DNA of 35,619 nt from CAYTAP01 sp964435775 (GTDB lineage Bacteria; Planctomycetota; Phycisphaerae; Tepidisphaerales; Tepidisphaeraceae): NCBI GenBank assembly GCA_964435775.1, contig CAYTAP010000025.1, positions 1 to 35,619 on the forward strand. The letters run 5' to 3'. The translations under genes were made by a program, and so were the position numbers. This document shows, piece after piece, positions 1-6,914 of the stretch; position 1 is the first letter of the stretch; the number at the start of each line of letters is the position of its first letter. Under the pieces are notes generated by a model. That model ran no database searches, was not told where the DNA came from, and saw nothing but the letters and a program-made list of their open reading frames with translations.

Positions 1-186
1 TCCACCCGCGAGGCCGCCGGTGTTCCCCGCATCAGCGGCACGCAGGGCTTTCGCCACCACGGCCGAACCAACGTCGCGTTCTGCGATGGCCACGCCGAAT
101 CGCTTTCAGACCGTCATACACTGCCGGGCACAGCGCCTGGCACCGGCTTCCTGTCGGCGGACAATTCGATGTATGACTTAAAGTGA
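1..186 (+). CDS. Prepilin-like H-X9-DG domain protein, 3' end only
   Basis: The window opens inside a reading frame (frame 1) that ends with TGA at 184-186; only the last 61 residues are present. The sequence contains HHGRTNVAFCDGH: a His followed by nine residues and then DG. This is the H-X9-DG motif found at the C-terminus of the large planctomycete/verrucomicrobial families of type II secretion-like pseudopilins (DUF1559 and relatives). The N-terminal prepilin cleavage signal lies outside the window, so membership rests on this C-terminal motif alone. A second gene with the same motif lies at 2705-3448, so such proteins recur locally. The role is probably an envelope pseudopilin; the substrate is unknown. 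Confidence 0.75.
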   Translation, partial: STREAAGVPRISGTQGFRHHGRTNVAFCDGHAESLSDRHTLPGTAPGTGFLSADNSMYDLK

Positions 187-261
187 TGTGGAAGGTCCAC
201 TGATTTTTAGAGCTGCGTACACTTGGCCGTAGCACGCCTAAAGAGCGGGGCCCGTGCCACT

Positions 262-364
262 TCCGGCGGCCTTTTCTCTCTCCCCCCGATACACCGGCGG
301 CCTTTTCTCCTCTCCCCGGCACGCCGGCGGTCTTTTCTCCCTCCCCTGGTACGCCGGGGGAGGG
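262..364. repeat. Three ~30-bp imperfect tandem repeats ending in a palindrome
   Basis: Units begin at about 262, 293 and 323 and share the pattern CCGGCGG-YCTTTTCTCC-CTCCCC-GGYAC. The array ends in a 26-bp imperfect palindrome at 339-364 (CCCTCCCC...GGGGGAGGG). It lies immediately 5' of the DUF559 gene. The same palindrome recurs downstream of that gene at 796-821. There is no coding potential I would defend here. The stretch 187-261 before the array shows no gene. Confidence 0.75.
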
Positions 365-420
365 TCGGGGAGGGGGCCGTTATTTGACGAACGCGTCGCC
401 TGCGACGCATCATCCTCCCG

Positions 421-795
421 ATGCCTTCCACGCGTGATCATAGCCTGCGGCTGATCGCCTTCGCGCGGCACATGCGAAAAGAGCCGACCGACGCGGAAAA
501 GAAACTCTGGTCGTTGCTGCGGCGCGGCCAACTGGAAGGACACCATTTCCGCAGGCAGGTTCCGGTGGCAGGGTATATCATCGATTTCTGCTGTCTGCGC
601 GCAGGGCTGGGCGTGGAGGCTGACGGCGGGCAGCACCATGATGAGAAAGGCAGACTGTACGATCAGCGACGGACTGAAATACTTCTGCAAAAAGGAATCG
701 GGATCCTTCGCTTTTCAGATGATGATATCCTGAAATATCCGGAGGCGGTGCAGGAGGCGATATATCGAGAGCTGGCCGAAAAGCCCCCTCGCTAA
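421..795 (+). CDS. DUF559-family endonuclease-like protein
   Basis: This 124-residue protein matches the DUF559 family, small proteins with a Vsr-like (very short patch repair) PD-(D/E)XK nuclease fold. Visible landmarks are an N-terminal helical segment with RKEPTDAEKKLW at 19-30, an HHFRRQ stretch at 41-46, D55 in YIIDF, and the core VEADGGQHH at 65-73. This is followed by a basic helix (YDQRRTEIL) and a strand with ILRFSDDDI. Length is normal for the family and all core motif residues are present, so it looks intact. No good Shine-Dalgarno is seen ahead of the ATG at 421. It sits alone between matching 26-bp palindromes (339-364 and 796-821). That setting, rather than an operon, suggests a cassette-like gene. 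The biochemical substrate of the family is not established. Confidence 0.85.
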   Translation: MPSTRDHSLRLIAFARHMRKEPTDAEKKLWSLLRRGQLEGHHFRRQVPVAGYIIDFCCLRAGLGVEADGGQHHDEKGRLYDQRRTEILLQKGIGILRFSDDDILKYPEAVQEAIYRELAEKPPR

Positions 796-821
796 CCCTC
801 CCCCGGTGTACCGGGGGAGGG
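796..821. repeat. 26-bp perfect palindrome downstream of the DUF559 gene
   Basis: The left arm CCCTCCCCCGGT pairs perfectly with ACCGGGGGAGGG around a 2-nt centre. It starts just after the DUF559 stop codon and agrees with the upstream palindrome (339-364) at 22 of 26 positions. It could fold as a terminator-like hairpin, but no T-run follows. A REP-like or cassette-end role fits the two-sided placement. Confidence 0.8.
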
Positions 822-858
822 AACAGGAGAACCGCTGATTTTGTCATGGACCCCTAAA

Positions 859-921
859 GAGCCGCGCACGAAGTAAGCGGTTGTGGGACGTCAGAAAAAC
901 CGCTTACTTCGTGCGCGGCTC
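859..921. repeat. 24-bp perfect inverted repeat, candidate bidirectional terminator or REP element
   Basis: The arms at 859-882 and 898-921 are perfect reverse complements over 24 bp (left arm begins GAGCCGCGCACGAAG), separated by a 15-nt loop. It lies in the convergent gap between the DUF559 gene and frr. A transcript from either strand would form a very stable hairpin; the right half of the loop has a short A-run, giving U's on the minus-strand transcript. The unusual length suggests a repetitive extragenic palindrome rather than an ordinary terminator. Confidence 0.7.
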
Positions 922-1014
922 CGTCGTCCGCATGGGGTCAGCCTGTTGCAAACGGCCGGACTGCGCCGCAACGCCCGAATTAACAATGTGAGCTTTGCGC
1001 GAGGGTCAATCGCC

Positions 1015-1575
1015 CTACACTTCCAGAATCTCCGCCCGCTTGTGTTCGATCAGCTCATCAATCTTCGTTTCATACGTCTTGGTCAGCTCCTGGATGCTTT
1101 CCTTGGCGCTGGTTGATTCATCTTCGGGGATGTCGCCGGCCTTTTGTTCGGTGTCGACGATTTTGTTGGAGTCGCGCCGGGCGTTGCGGATTTTGATCTT
1201 GGCCGCCTCGGCGAACTGCTTGCATTGGCCGACGAGCTGGAGGCGGCGTTCCTGCGACAGGGAGGGAAGCATCAGCCGAAGCTGCTTGCCGTCACTATGA
1301 GGAGTCAGGCCGATGTTGGAGTCGTTGATCGCTTTTTCGATTGCCTTCATGTCGCCGGGGCTGAACGGTTTGATGAGCAGTTGAGTCGCTTCGGGGACGC
1401 TGATCGCAGCGATGGAACGAAGATCGGTCGGCGAACCGTAGTAATCGACCTTGATGTTCTCGACGAGCGCCGGAGTGGCCCGGCCGGTGCGGACGCCGCG
1501 AAGCTCGTGGCGAAGGTGTTCGATCGATTTGTCCATCTGCTCTTCGCAGTCAAGAAGAATGTCGTCAACGGGCAT
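1015..1575 (-). CDS. frr: Ribosome recycling factor
   Basis: This 186-residue protein, the usual length, is a clear ribosome recycling factor. With EF-G it splits post-termination 70S ribosomes in the cytoplasm. Diagnostic segments include LRGVRTGRATPALVENIKVDYYGSPTDL near residues 25-52, the IKPFSPGDMKAIEKAI region near 68-82, and SQERRLQLVGQCKQFAEAAKIKIRNARRD in the long three-helix bundle. The start at 1575 (ATGCCCGTTGAC) is the family-typical N-terminus. In many bacteria frr follows pyrH or tsf; here it stands alone, with its own extended -10 promoter (1646-1654) and a palindrome in the leader (1615-1632). A long inverted repeat (859-921) lies beyond its 3' end. Confidence 0.97.
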   Translation of the reverse strand: MPVDDILLDCEEQMDKSIEHLRHELRGVRTGRATPALVENIKVDYYGSPTDLRSIAAISVPEATQLLIKPFSPGDMKAIEKAINDSNIGLTPHSDGKQLRLMLPSLSQERRLQLVGQCKQFAEAAKIKIRNARRDSNKIVDTEQKAGDIPEDESTSAKESIQELTKTYETKIDELIEHKRAEILEV

Positions 1576-1614
1576 GGGTGCCTTTCTTTTCGCGTGTTGC
1601 TCGTTTGTCGCACA

Positions 1615-1632
1615 AAGATCGCACGCGATCTT
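1615..1632. promoter_or_regulatory. 18-bp palindrome in the frr leader
   Basis: AAGATCGC and GCGATCTT are perfect 8-bp arms around a 2-nt centre. The site lies just downstream of the start point predicted from the frr extended -10 element, where a repressor operator or a leader hairpin would act. No known regulator consensus is recognised. Confidence 0.4.
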
Positions 1633-1645
1633 GAAGATTTCCGCG

Positions 1646-1654
1646 ATTATAGCA
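1646..1654 (-). promoter_or_regulatory. Extended -10 promoter for frr
   Basis: On the minus strand the sequence reads TGCTATAAT, a perfect -10 hexamer with the TGn extension. This places the transcription start near 1639 and gives a leader of about 64 nt before the frr ATG. No convincing -35 is seen at 17 nt, which is tolerated with an extended -10. Confidence 0.6.
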
Positions 1655-1733
1655 AGCGGGGCACCGAATCCATTGCGTCAAACTCACGGATCATCATTGA
1701 TGAATATAAAATCTAATGGGCTGAAAAAATACT

Positions 1734-1762
1734 TTGACTTTCCATATTTTCACTTGTACATA
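1734..1762 (+). promoter_or_regulatory. Candidate sigma-70-type promoter for the DNRLRE-like PEP-CTERM gene
   Basis: TTGACT at 1734-1739 is followed after 17 nt by TACATA at 1757-1762 (or CATATT at 19 nt). It lies in a distinctly AT-rich pocket about 50 nt upstream of the ATG at 1809. The -35 is good; the -10 is mediocre. Confidence 0.35.
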
Positions 1763-1808
1763 TTCTGTCGTGTCATTCATCTCCTTTCCTCTTTATTGCG
1801 AGGGTCCA

Positions 1809-2657
1809 ATGCGAAAGTTCGGACTGGTTCTTATCGGGTCTGTGGTCGGTGCGGTGTCCGCGGCCAATGCGCCGGCGTCGGTTGTCTACCTTCAGGACGT
1901 TGGAGGCAACAGCGGATTCACGTTCAACGGAACTGCGGTTACGCAGGCGACGTTTGATGACACGTATCTGCAGACGGGAGGCTCGGCATCGACGCTCAAC
2001 GCGAACTTTGGCGTAGGCTCGAGCATGGCCATCCGCACCACCTCCAGCGGCTTGGTCAACTATGCAATTCTAGCTGTGAAAGACCTCTTCACGCTCGTGC
2101 CAGCCAGCAGCGGCGGGAACGGAATCATCCTCAATTCCGCAACACTGTACCTGGCCAGCAGTGGTTCCAGCCAAGGAACTGGCTACACCATCAACGTGCG
2201 TCGTATCACGACGGACTGGTTGGCGAACCCCGCCGGCGACAACGATACACGTGCTTCGGGCAATCATCGCAATGCGGTAACGCTCGGGGCAAATCTAACA
2301 GACGGTCCGGGATGGGCAAGCACAAACTTCGGCTCATCCGACTATTCATCAACCAATGCGGCGTTGGGAGTCGACTTCGCCAACAGCACTTACGGTGCGT
2401 ACAAGCCAATCGATGTCACCAATATGGTGAAGGATATGTACACTTTGGGTGTGAACTATGGCTTTGCCATTTCAACACCATATCAACAGGATGGTTATGC
2501 CGTGATTCGCTCTTCTGAGGACACGCTATCTTTCGACCCAACATTGAAGACATGGCGACCCGTGTTGGCGCTCGATTACACCTACGTCCCCGAGCCCGCT
2601 TCGATGACGCTTCTGAGCTTGGCGGGCGGCTTGATGCTGCGGCGGCGTCGGGCTTAG
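1809..2657 (+). CDS. DNRLRE-like PEP-CTERM exported protein
   Basis: From the ATG at 1809 (preceded by GCGAGGG) the product has 282 residues. It begins with a signal peptide (MRKFGLVLIGSVVGAVSA). The C-terminus is a PEP-CTERM sorting signal: VPEPASM, a short hydrophobic helix, then RRRR. The body resembles DNRLRE-type beta domains, which are jelly-roll surface modules. It has a DTYLQTGG start, NFGVGSSMAIRT, VNYAILAVKDL, an I.V.RITTDW segment, and the closing RSSEDTL...RPVLALDY pattern. The reading frame is open further upstream to 1734 but that part lacks a ribosome site. It heads a row of envelope genes on the same strand. PEP-CTERM proteins are usually processed by an exosortase, none of which is in the window. 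The specific function is unknown. Confidence 0.8.
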   Translation: MRKFGLVLIGSVVGAVSAANAPASVVYLQDVGGNSGFTFNGTAVTQATFDDTYLQTGGSASTLNANFGVGSSMAIRTTSSGLVNYAILAVKDLFTLVPASSGGNGIILNSATLYLASSGSSQGTGYTINVRRITTDWLANPAGDNDTRASGNHRNAVTLGANLTDGPGWASTNFGSSDYSSTNAALGVDFANSTYGAYKPIDVTNMVKDMYTLGVNYGFAISTPYQQDGYAVIRSSEDTLSFDPTLKTWRPVLALDYTYVPEPASMTLLSLAGGLMLRRRRA

Positions 2658-2704
2658 ATCGATGTGAATGGATGAGGTGGGCCTCTATTATCAAGGAGGA
2701 TGTC

Positions 2705-3448
2705 ATGGCGATTCGGCGTGACAACCGGGGAGAGGCGATGCGCGGGTTCACGTTGGTGGAGCTGCTGGTGGTCATTGGGATCATCGCGCTGTTGATCGCG
2801 ATCCTGCTGCCGGCGCTCCAGGCGGCGCGGGCCCAGGCGCAGTCGGTGGCGTGCGGGAGCAACCAGCGGCAGATCTTTCTGGGCCTTCGCATGTACGCCG
2901 ACGACAACCGCGGATGGATTCCGACGACGATGTTCACCTATCCCCGGCCGGGCGGTGGTAACGACTACATCACGTACAACTACGTTTTGACGCAGTACGA
3001 ACCGACCACCGGCGGATGGCAGACGCCGATCAACTACATTCCCAATAAGAATGTGTACCTCTGCCCGGCGCAGGACAATGCGACGACTTTTCGCGGGTCG
3101 TATGCGTTGAATGGCCGGATGGCATCGGAGGCGTTCACAGCGACGGTGACCAGCTTCCCCGACGCCTCGTCGCACACCAACTCCACGCCGTACACGTGGT
3201 ATCACTACAACATGAACAAGACGATCCTGCCGACCGAGATGTATCTGTTGGGTGATGTGTTTAAGGACAAGTACTACTTTTACAATCAACCCAATGACCG
3301 GCCTGACTTTCGCCACAAGGATCGCATGAACATCCTATTTCAGGATGGACATGTGGAGTCACTGGCGCAAAGCGACTTGCGCGGCGGCACGGACAGCGCT
3401 TATTACCGCTATCTGCCTTTCTGGAACCGCCGGGGATACAAACCATGA
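2705..3448 (+). CDS. Prepilin-like protein with N-methylation motif and H-X9-DG domain
   Basis: The start at 2705 is fixed by AAGGAGGA seven nucleotides upstream; the open frame before it is read-through. The 247-residue product has the short basic leader and prepilin signal GFTLVELLVVIGIIALL (residues 14-30). This signal is cleaved by a type IV prepilin peptidase before the F and leaves Glu at +5. A long hydrophobic helix follows, then Q..R-type planctomycete pseudopilin features (ACGSNQRQIFLGLRMYADDN), and near the end RHKDRMNILFQDGH, an exact H-X9-DG motif. This matches the abundant planctomycete pseudopilin-like families. Its stop overlaps the next gene's start (ATGA at 3445-3448), so it is translationally coupled to the beta-helix protein. 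The two may be made together for the cell envelope. Confidence 0.9.
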   Translation: MAIRRDNRGEAMRGFTLVELLVVIGIIALLIAILLPALQAARAQAQSVACGSNQRQIFLGLRMYADDNRGWIPTTMFTYPRPGGGNDYITYNYVLTQYEPTTGGWQTPINYIPNKNVYLCPAQDNATTFRGSYALNGRMASEAFTATVTSFPDASSHTNSTPYTWYHYNMNKTILPTEMYLLGDVFKDKYYFYNQPNDRPDFRHKDRMNILFQDGHVESLAQSDLRGGTDSAYYRYLPFWNRRGYKP

Positions 3449-5262
3449 TGAACAAGCTTTTCCTTTGCATGTTGATGTTCGGGCTGTGTGCGTTTGCATT
3501 CGCCACCCAGGCGCGGGCGGCCGACGACGATTTCACGCGCTTCGCCGACTTCTGTCAGAAGACGTTCGGCGCGTTGCACGAGCCGCTGACCTATCAGTTG
3601 CCCGGCAAGACGCTTGCGTTTGAGAAGGATGGCGAGTGGCGGCATGTGTCGGAGGACTCGGCCGTCATCGCCGTGGAGACCAACCTCCCGGCGACGGTGG
3701 TCATTGAGTATGGGCCGACGACTGCGTATGGGAGCAAGACGGAGGCGGTGAATTGGCCGCACTATGTTCATGTGCGGACATTGCGTGGTTTGGCAATTGG
3801 GTCGGCGGTGCATTATCGCGTCGTGGCCACCGATGAGCGAGGCAATACAATCCGCACGGACGATCAAACGTTCACCCCAGCCAAGGCGAAGGATGCCGTG
3901 TACATCAAGGGAGATGAACCGACGCCGATCGTGCTGACCGATGCGGGTAAAACCTATGTGCTCAAGGGGGACATCAACGCCGACGGCACCGCGCTGAGCG
4001 TGGAAGCAACCGGCGTGACGGTCGATCTGAACGGGCACACGATCACCTACAACAATGCTCCGGCGGTGAAGGATGAATCGCTTCAGCGAACCTTCGGCGC
4101 GCTGGCGGCGCAAGGCGTGCAGGGGATTCGCTGCGGCTACGCGGCCAGGGGTTCGGCGAAAGTGTTCAACGGGACGATCCGCCAGGGTCTTGGCAAGGGG
4201 GAATATGGATCCGTGCCCCTTTTGATGCGCGGCACGGAAGTGGCCGGTGTGACGATCGACTATTACGGCACGCAGGTGTCCGGCATCAAGGGGGAGCTGA
4301 AATTGGCGCACCACAACGTCTTCGTCGACCGCGGCAGCGAACTGACCAATCGCCACCAGGGTGTGGAGTGCATCGCCGGGACGCAGGATATTCACCACAA
4401 CCTGATCCTGCGGGCGCGGCAGCGCGGCATCGAGGCGATGAGCAACTCGAAGATCGAGCACAACGAAATCTATGTCGATAGCTGCGCGACCAACTCGTTT
4501 GGCATCATGTATTACAAGTCGCAGCACGCGGCGGCGACGGGAAATCGGATTTTCGGAACCGGGTATCTCGTCATCGGGATCGGTACCGTTTCAGAGGGCG
4601 TGGGCGACATCAAAGTCTCGCGCAACTTCATCAATCTGCAGTCCACCGCGCCGGACAACCGGTGGGCTGAATACGGCCCGCAATCCGGCGCGTACTGCGT
4701 GCGCGTCACCTGGGGCGGGGAAAACATCGAGTACGCGGACAACGTGCTGGTCAGCAAGGGACGCGACGGCGGAATGATGCGCGGGGTCTGGTTCTGTCCC
4801 GGCAAGAAGATTGAAAACGTGGTGTTCCGGAACAACACGATCAAGGTGCTCGCGGAGAACGCCAAGAGCGTCCATTGGGGCGCGATCGTGATCTCCGGCG
4901 AGGACACGCCGGATGTGAAGCCGGGGCTGTTCGAGAACAACACGGTCATCAGCAACTTCTGCAATGTGCGGCTGGGCGAGGCATATGGCGCGGGGAGAAA
5001 CGTGCGATTCGTCGGCAATACATTTGTCAAAGCGGATGCGCCGGCGCATGACTACGCGACGGTGATCTGCGGCTTCTATACATTTGGCAACAACGGCTCG
5101 GTCTTCCTGAATAGCAAGCTTGAAGGCGGCGCGGACCTGACCAAGCCGCATTGGGAAGGGACCGGCGAGAATGGCTATGCGGTGGGGCATTTGAAGGATG
5201 GTCATGAGGTGATTGACGCGAAGCTGTCGCCCACCCAGGGCGCGGTGGGCCGGGCGGATTGA
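3445..5262 (+). CDS. Secreted right-handed parallel beta-helix protein
   Basis: The 605-residue product starts in the ATGA overlap with the upstream pseudopilin gene (ATG at 3445 or 3448). It carries a signal peptide (MMNKLFLCMLMFGLCAFAFATQARA). Residues about 55-150 look like a fibronectin-III/purple-acid-phosphatase N-domain-like beta module (AVIAVETNLPATVVIEYGPT ... VHYRVVATDERGN). From about 150 onward the protein shows repeated parallel beta-helix (PbH1) rungs: VTVDLNGHTITYNN, HHNLILRARQRGIEAMSN, SKIEHNEIYVD, AATGNRIFG, VVFRNNTIKVLAEN and GLFENNTVISN. Such folds are typical of polysaccharide lyases, pectinases and NosD-like proteins. No catalytic residue set can be assigned, so it may be either a carbohydrate-active enzyme or a surface adhesin. 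There is no PEP-CTERM tail. Confidence 0.85.
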   Translation: MMNKLFLCMLMFGLCAFAFATQARAADDDFTRFADFCQKTFGALHEPLTYQLPGKTLAFEKDGEWRHVSEDSAVIAVETNLPATVVIEYGPTTAYGSKTEAVNWPHYVHVRTLRGLAIGSAVHYRVVATDERGNTIRTDDQTFTPAKAKDAVYIKGDEPTPIVLTDAGKTYVLKGDINADGTALSVEATGVTVDLNGHTITYNNAPAVKDESLQRTFGALAAQGVQGIRCGYAARGSAKVFNGTIRQGLGKGEYGSVPLLMRGTEVAGVTIDYYGTQVSGIKGELKLAHHNVFVDRGSELTNRHQGVECIAGTQDIHHNLILRARQRGIEAMSNSKIEHNEIYVDSCATNSFGIMYYKSQHAAATGNRIFGTGYLVIGIGTVSEGVGDIKVSRNFINLQSTAPDNRWAEYGPQSGAYCVRVTWGGENIEYADNVLVSKGRDGGMMRGVWFCPGKKIENVVFRNNTIKVLAENAKSVHWGAIVISGEDTPDVKPGLFENNTVISNFCNVRLGEAYGAGRNVRFVGNTFVKADAPAHDYATVICGFYTFGNNGSVFLNSKLEGGADLTKPHWEGTGENGYAVGHLKDGHEVIDAKLSPTQGAVGRAD

Positions 5263-5295
5263 GTGCATTGTCGGAGTTGTACGGGAGCGGGATAT

Positions 5296-6858
5296 ATGCG
5301 TAAGCGGATCGTGTTGTGTGGCGGAATGGCGGCGGCGATGGGAGGCCTGGCTCCGGTGATGGCGCTGGGCGCATCATCGGACAGCGCGCCGATGATGAGC
5401 TACCTGGGACTGCCGCAGTTGATCGCGCAGTATGGTGCGAGCCTGGCGACGGGATCGAACGTTAACGTCTCGATCGCCGAGGCGAATGGCTATCCATCGA
5501 CCAGCGATGGGCGTTTCGCCGGCAAGACGATGACCGCGGCGTCGATCTATACCGCCACGGATGGGGCGCATGCGACGACCGTGGGCGCGCGGTTTTTCGG
5601 GAACACAACCGGATGGTCGCAGCGGTCCATCGCACCGGCGATACCGAATGTGTGGATGTATAGCGCGACGGAGTTCAATGGCGCATATCTGAAATCGCCG
5701 GGCAGTCCGGAGCCATACGGCTCGCCCAACGCCAGCCGGGTGGCGTCGCATGCGTATGCCGAGAGCAACACAACGCTCGATTCAATCACCCGGCTGGATT
5801 ACCTCGTGCAGCGGGATGACTTTCTTCAGGTGGTGGACACCCGCAATTACAGCACACAGGGCAATTCGATGAATGCCATCGTCATCACGCCCGATGGCGG
5901 GACGAGCACGCTCACCTCGGCGGTGGGGTCGGGAACGCCTTATGTCGCCGGACGGGTCAGCCCGGTGATCACCGGACCGGTCGGGGGGGCGGGGAGTGAT
6001 GCAATCGGTCAGATTGCGGGCGTGACGGCGCTGCTCGTGTCGCGCGGGAAGACGACCCATTCCAACGTCAGCTATGTCACCCGCGGCACCATCGGGGTCA
6101 CGCAGACCTATGCCGGCGGAGCGTTCACCACTTCGCCGATCAGCGGATACACCGTGCATTCCGGCGACACGAGCGAGGTGGTCAAGGCGGCGCTGATGGC
6201 CGGGGCATTGCGCAGCGCGCCGGCCGACAACACGCTGGGGATATCAGGTATATCTGACTACCGGGCGGTGGCGTCCAATCAATCCAGCAATGGACTGGAC
6301 AAGCGTTTTGGCGCGGGAATGGTCAACGCGCTGCAAAGCTATCGCATCATCGACGCCGGTGAAACCGACAGTCACGAGGATGGCGGAAATGGCGGCATCG
6401 GGCAGTATGGATTCGACTACGACGCCGCATTCGGCGGGCAGTCGGCCAACGCGGCCGCGACATATGGGTTCACCGCCGACGCCTCGGGCAAGTTCATGGC
6501 GACGCTCGCATGGAATCTGAAAATTGCCGGTGCCGATACCGCCGGCGGAAATTTCAGCAGCGCGGCCACGCTCTACAACCTGAGCCTGACTTTGACTGAT
6601 GTGACGGCGGGCAACGCCATCGTGCAGCAGTCGGCGTCGCTTGTGGACAACACGCAGACGCTTTGGACGGATTTGATCGCCGGCCACACATATCACCTCG
6701 GCGTGGCGGCGGTTGGCGCGCCGTTCTCCTGGGACTATGGGCTGGCGTGGCGGTCGGAAGTGGTGCTGACGCCAACAAGCGTGCCCGAACCTTTGACGGG
6801 CGCCGCGGGGGGCGTGATCGGCGTGGGCATGCTGATGGTTCGCCGCCGGCGAAGTTGA
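5296..6858 (+). CDS. Subtilase (S8)-like PEP-CTERM protein with an atypical catalytic triad
   Basis: Translation from ATG 5296 (GGGAGCGGG upstream) gives 520 residues with a signal peptide and a C-terminal PEP-CTERM signal (VPEPLTG, hydrophobic helix, RRRR). I see a subtilase skeleton. VNVSIAEANG (56-65) aligns with the Asp motif, with Glu62 at the Asp position. AHATTVG (91-97) aligns with the His motif, giving His92. Asn190 lies in an N-containing strand. GSDAIGQIAGVTALL (233-247) aligns with the Ser motif, giving Ser234. Further subtilase traits are VVKAALMAGA (295-304) and RFGAGMVNAL (337-346). After that comes a beta domain resembling pre-peptidase C-terminal modules. The invariant Pro of the Ser motif is Gly and the catalytic Asp appears to be Glu, so activity is uncertain. 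Alignment is by eye. Confidence 0.7.
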   Translation: MRKRIVLCGGMAAAMGGLAPVMALGASSDSAPMMSYLGLPQLIAQYGASLATGSNVNVSIAEANGYPSTSDGRFAGKTMTAASIYTATDGAHATTVGARFFGNTTGWSQRSIAPAIPNVWMYSATEFNGAYLKSPGSPEPYGSPNASRVASHAYAESNTTLDSITRLDYLVQRDDFLQVVDTRNYSTQGNSMNAIVITPDGGTSTLTSAVGSGTPYVAGRVSPVITGPVGGAGSDAIGQIAGVTALLVSRGKTTHSNVSYVTRGTIGVTQTYAGGAFTTSPISGYTVHSGDTSEVVKAALMAGALRSAPADNTLGISGISDYRAVASNQSSNGLDKRFGAGMVNALQSYRIIDAGETDSHEDGGNGGIGQYGFDYDAAFGGQSANAAATYGFTADASGKFMATLAWNLKIAGADTAGGNFSSAATLYNLSLTLTDVTAGNAIVQQSASLVDNTQTLWTDLIAGHTYHLGVAAVGAPFSWDYGLAWRSEVVLTPTSVPEPLTGAAGGVIGVGMLMVRRRRS

Positions 6859-6914
6859 ACCCGCATTAAGAAAAAGAGGATTGCGTTCGTCGAATCCGCT
6901 GCTTTCCGGGAACG

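Noticed and set aside
262..364. Tandem repeats that might be a CRISPR array
   Set aside because: Units are degenerate, contiguous and without unique spacers, and no cas genes are nearby.
3409..4527. Long minus-strand open frame of 372 codons
   Set aside because: It lies opposite the beta-helix gene, whose protein has a signal peptide and repeat pattern; the minus translation is His/Arg-rich without recognisable domains, as expected from GC-rich antisense.
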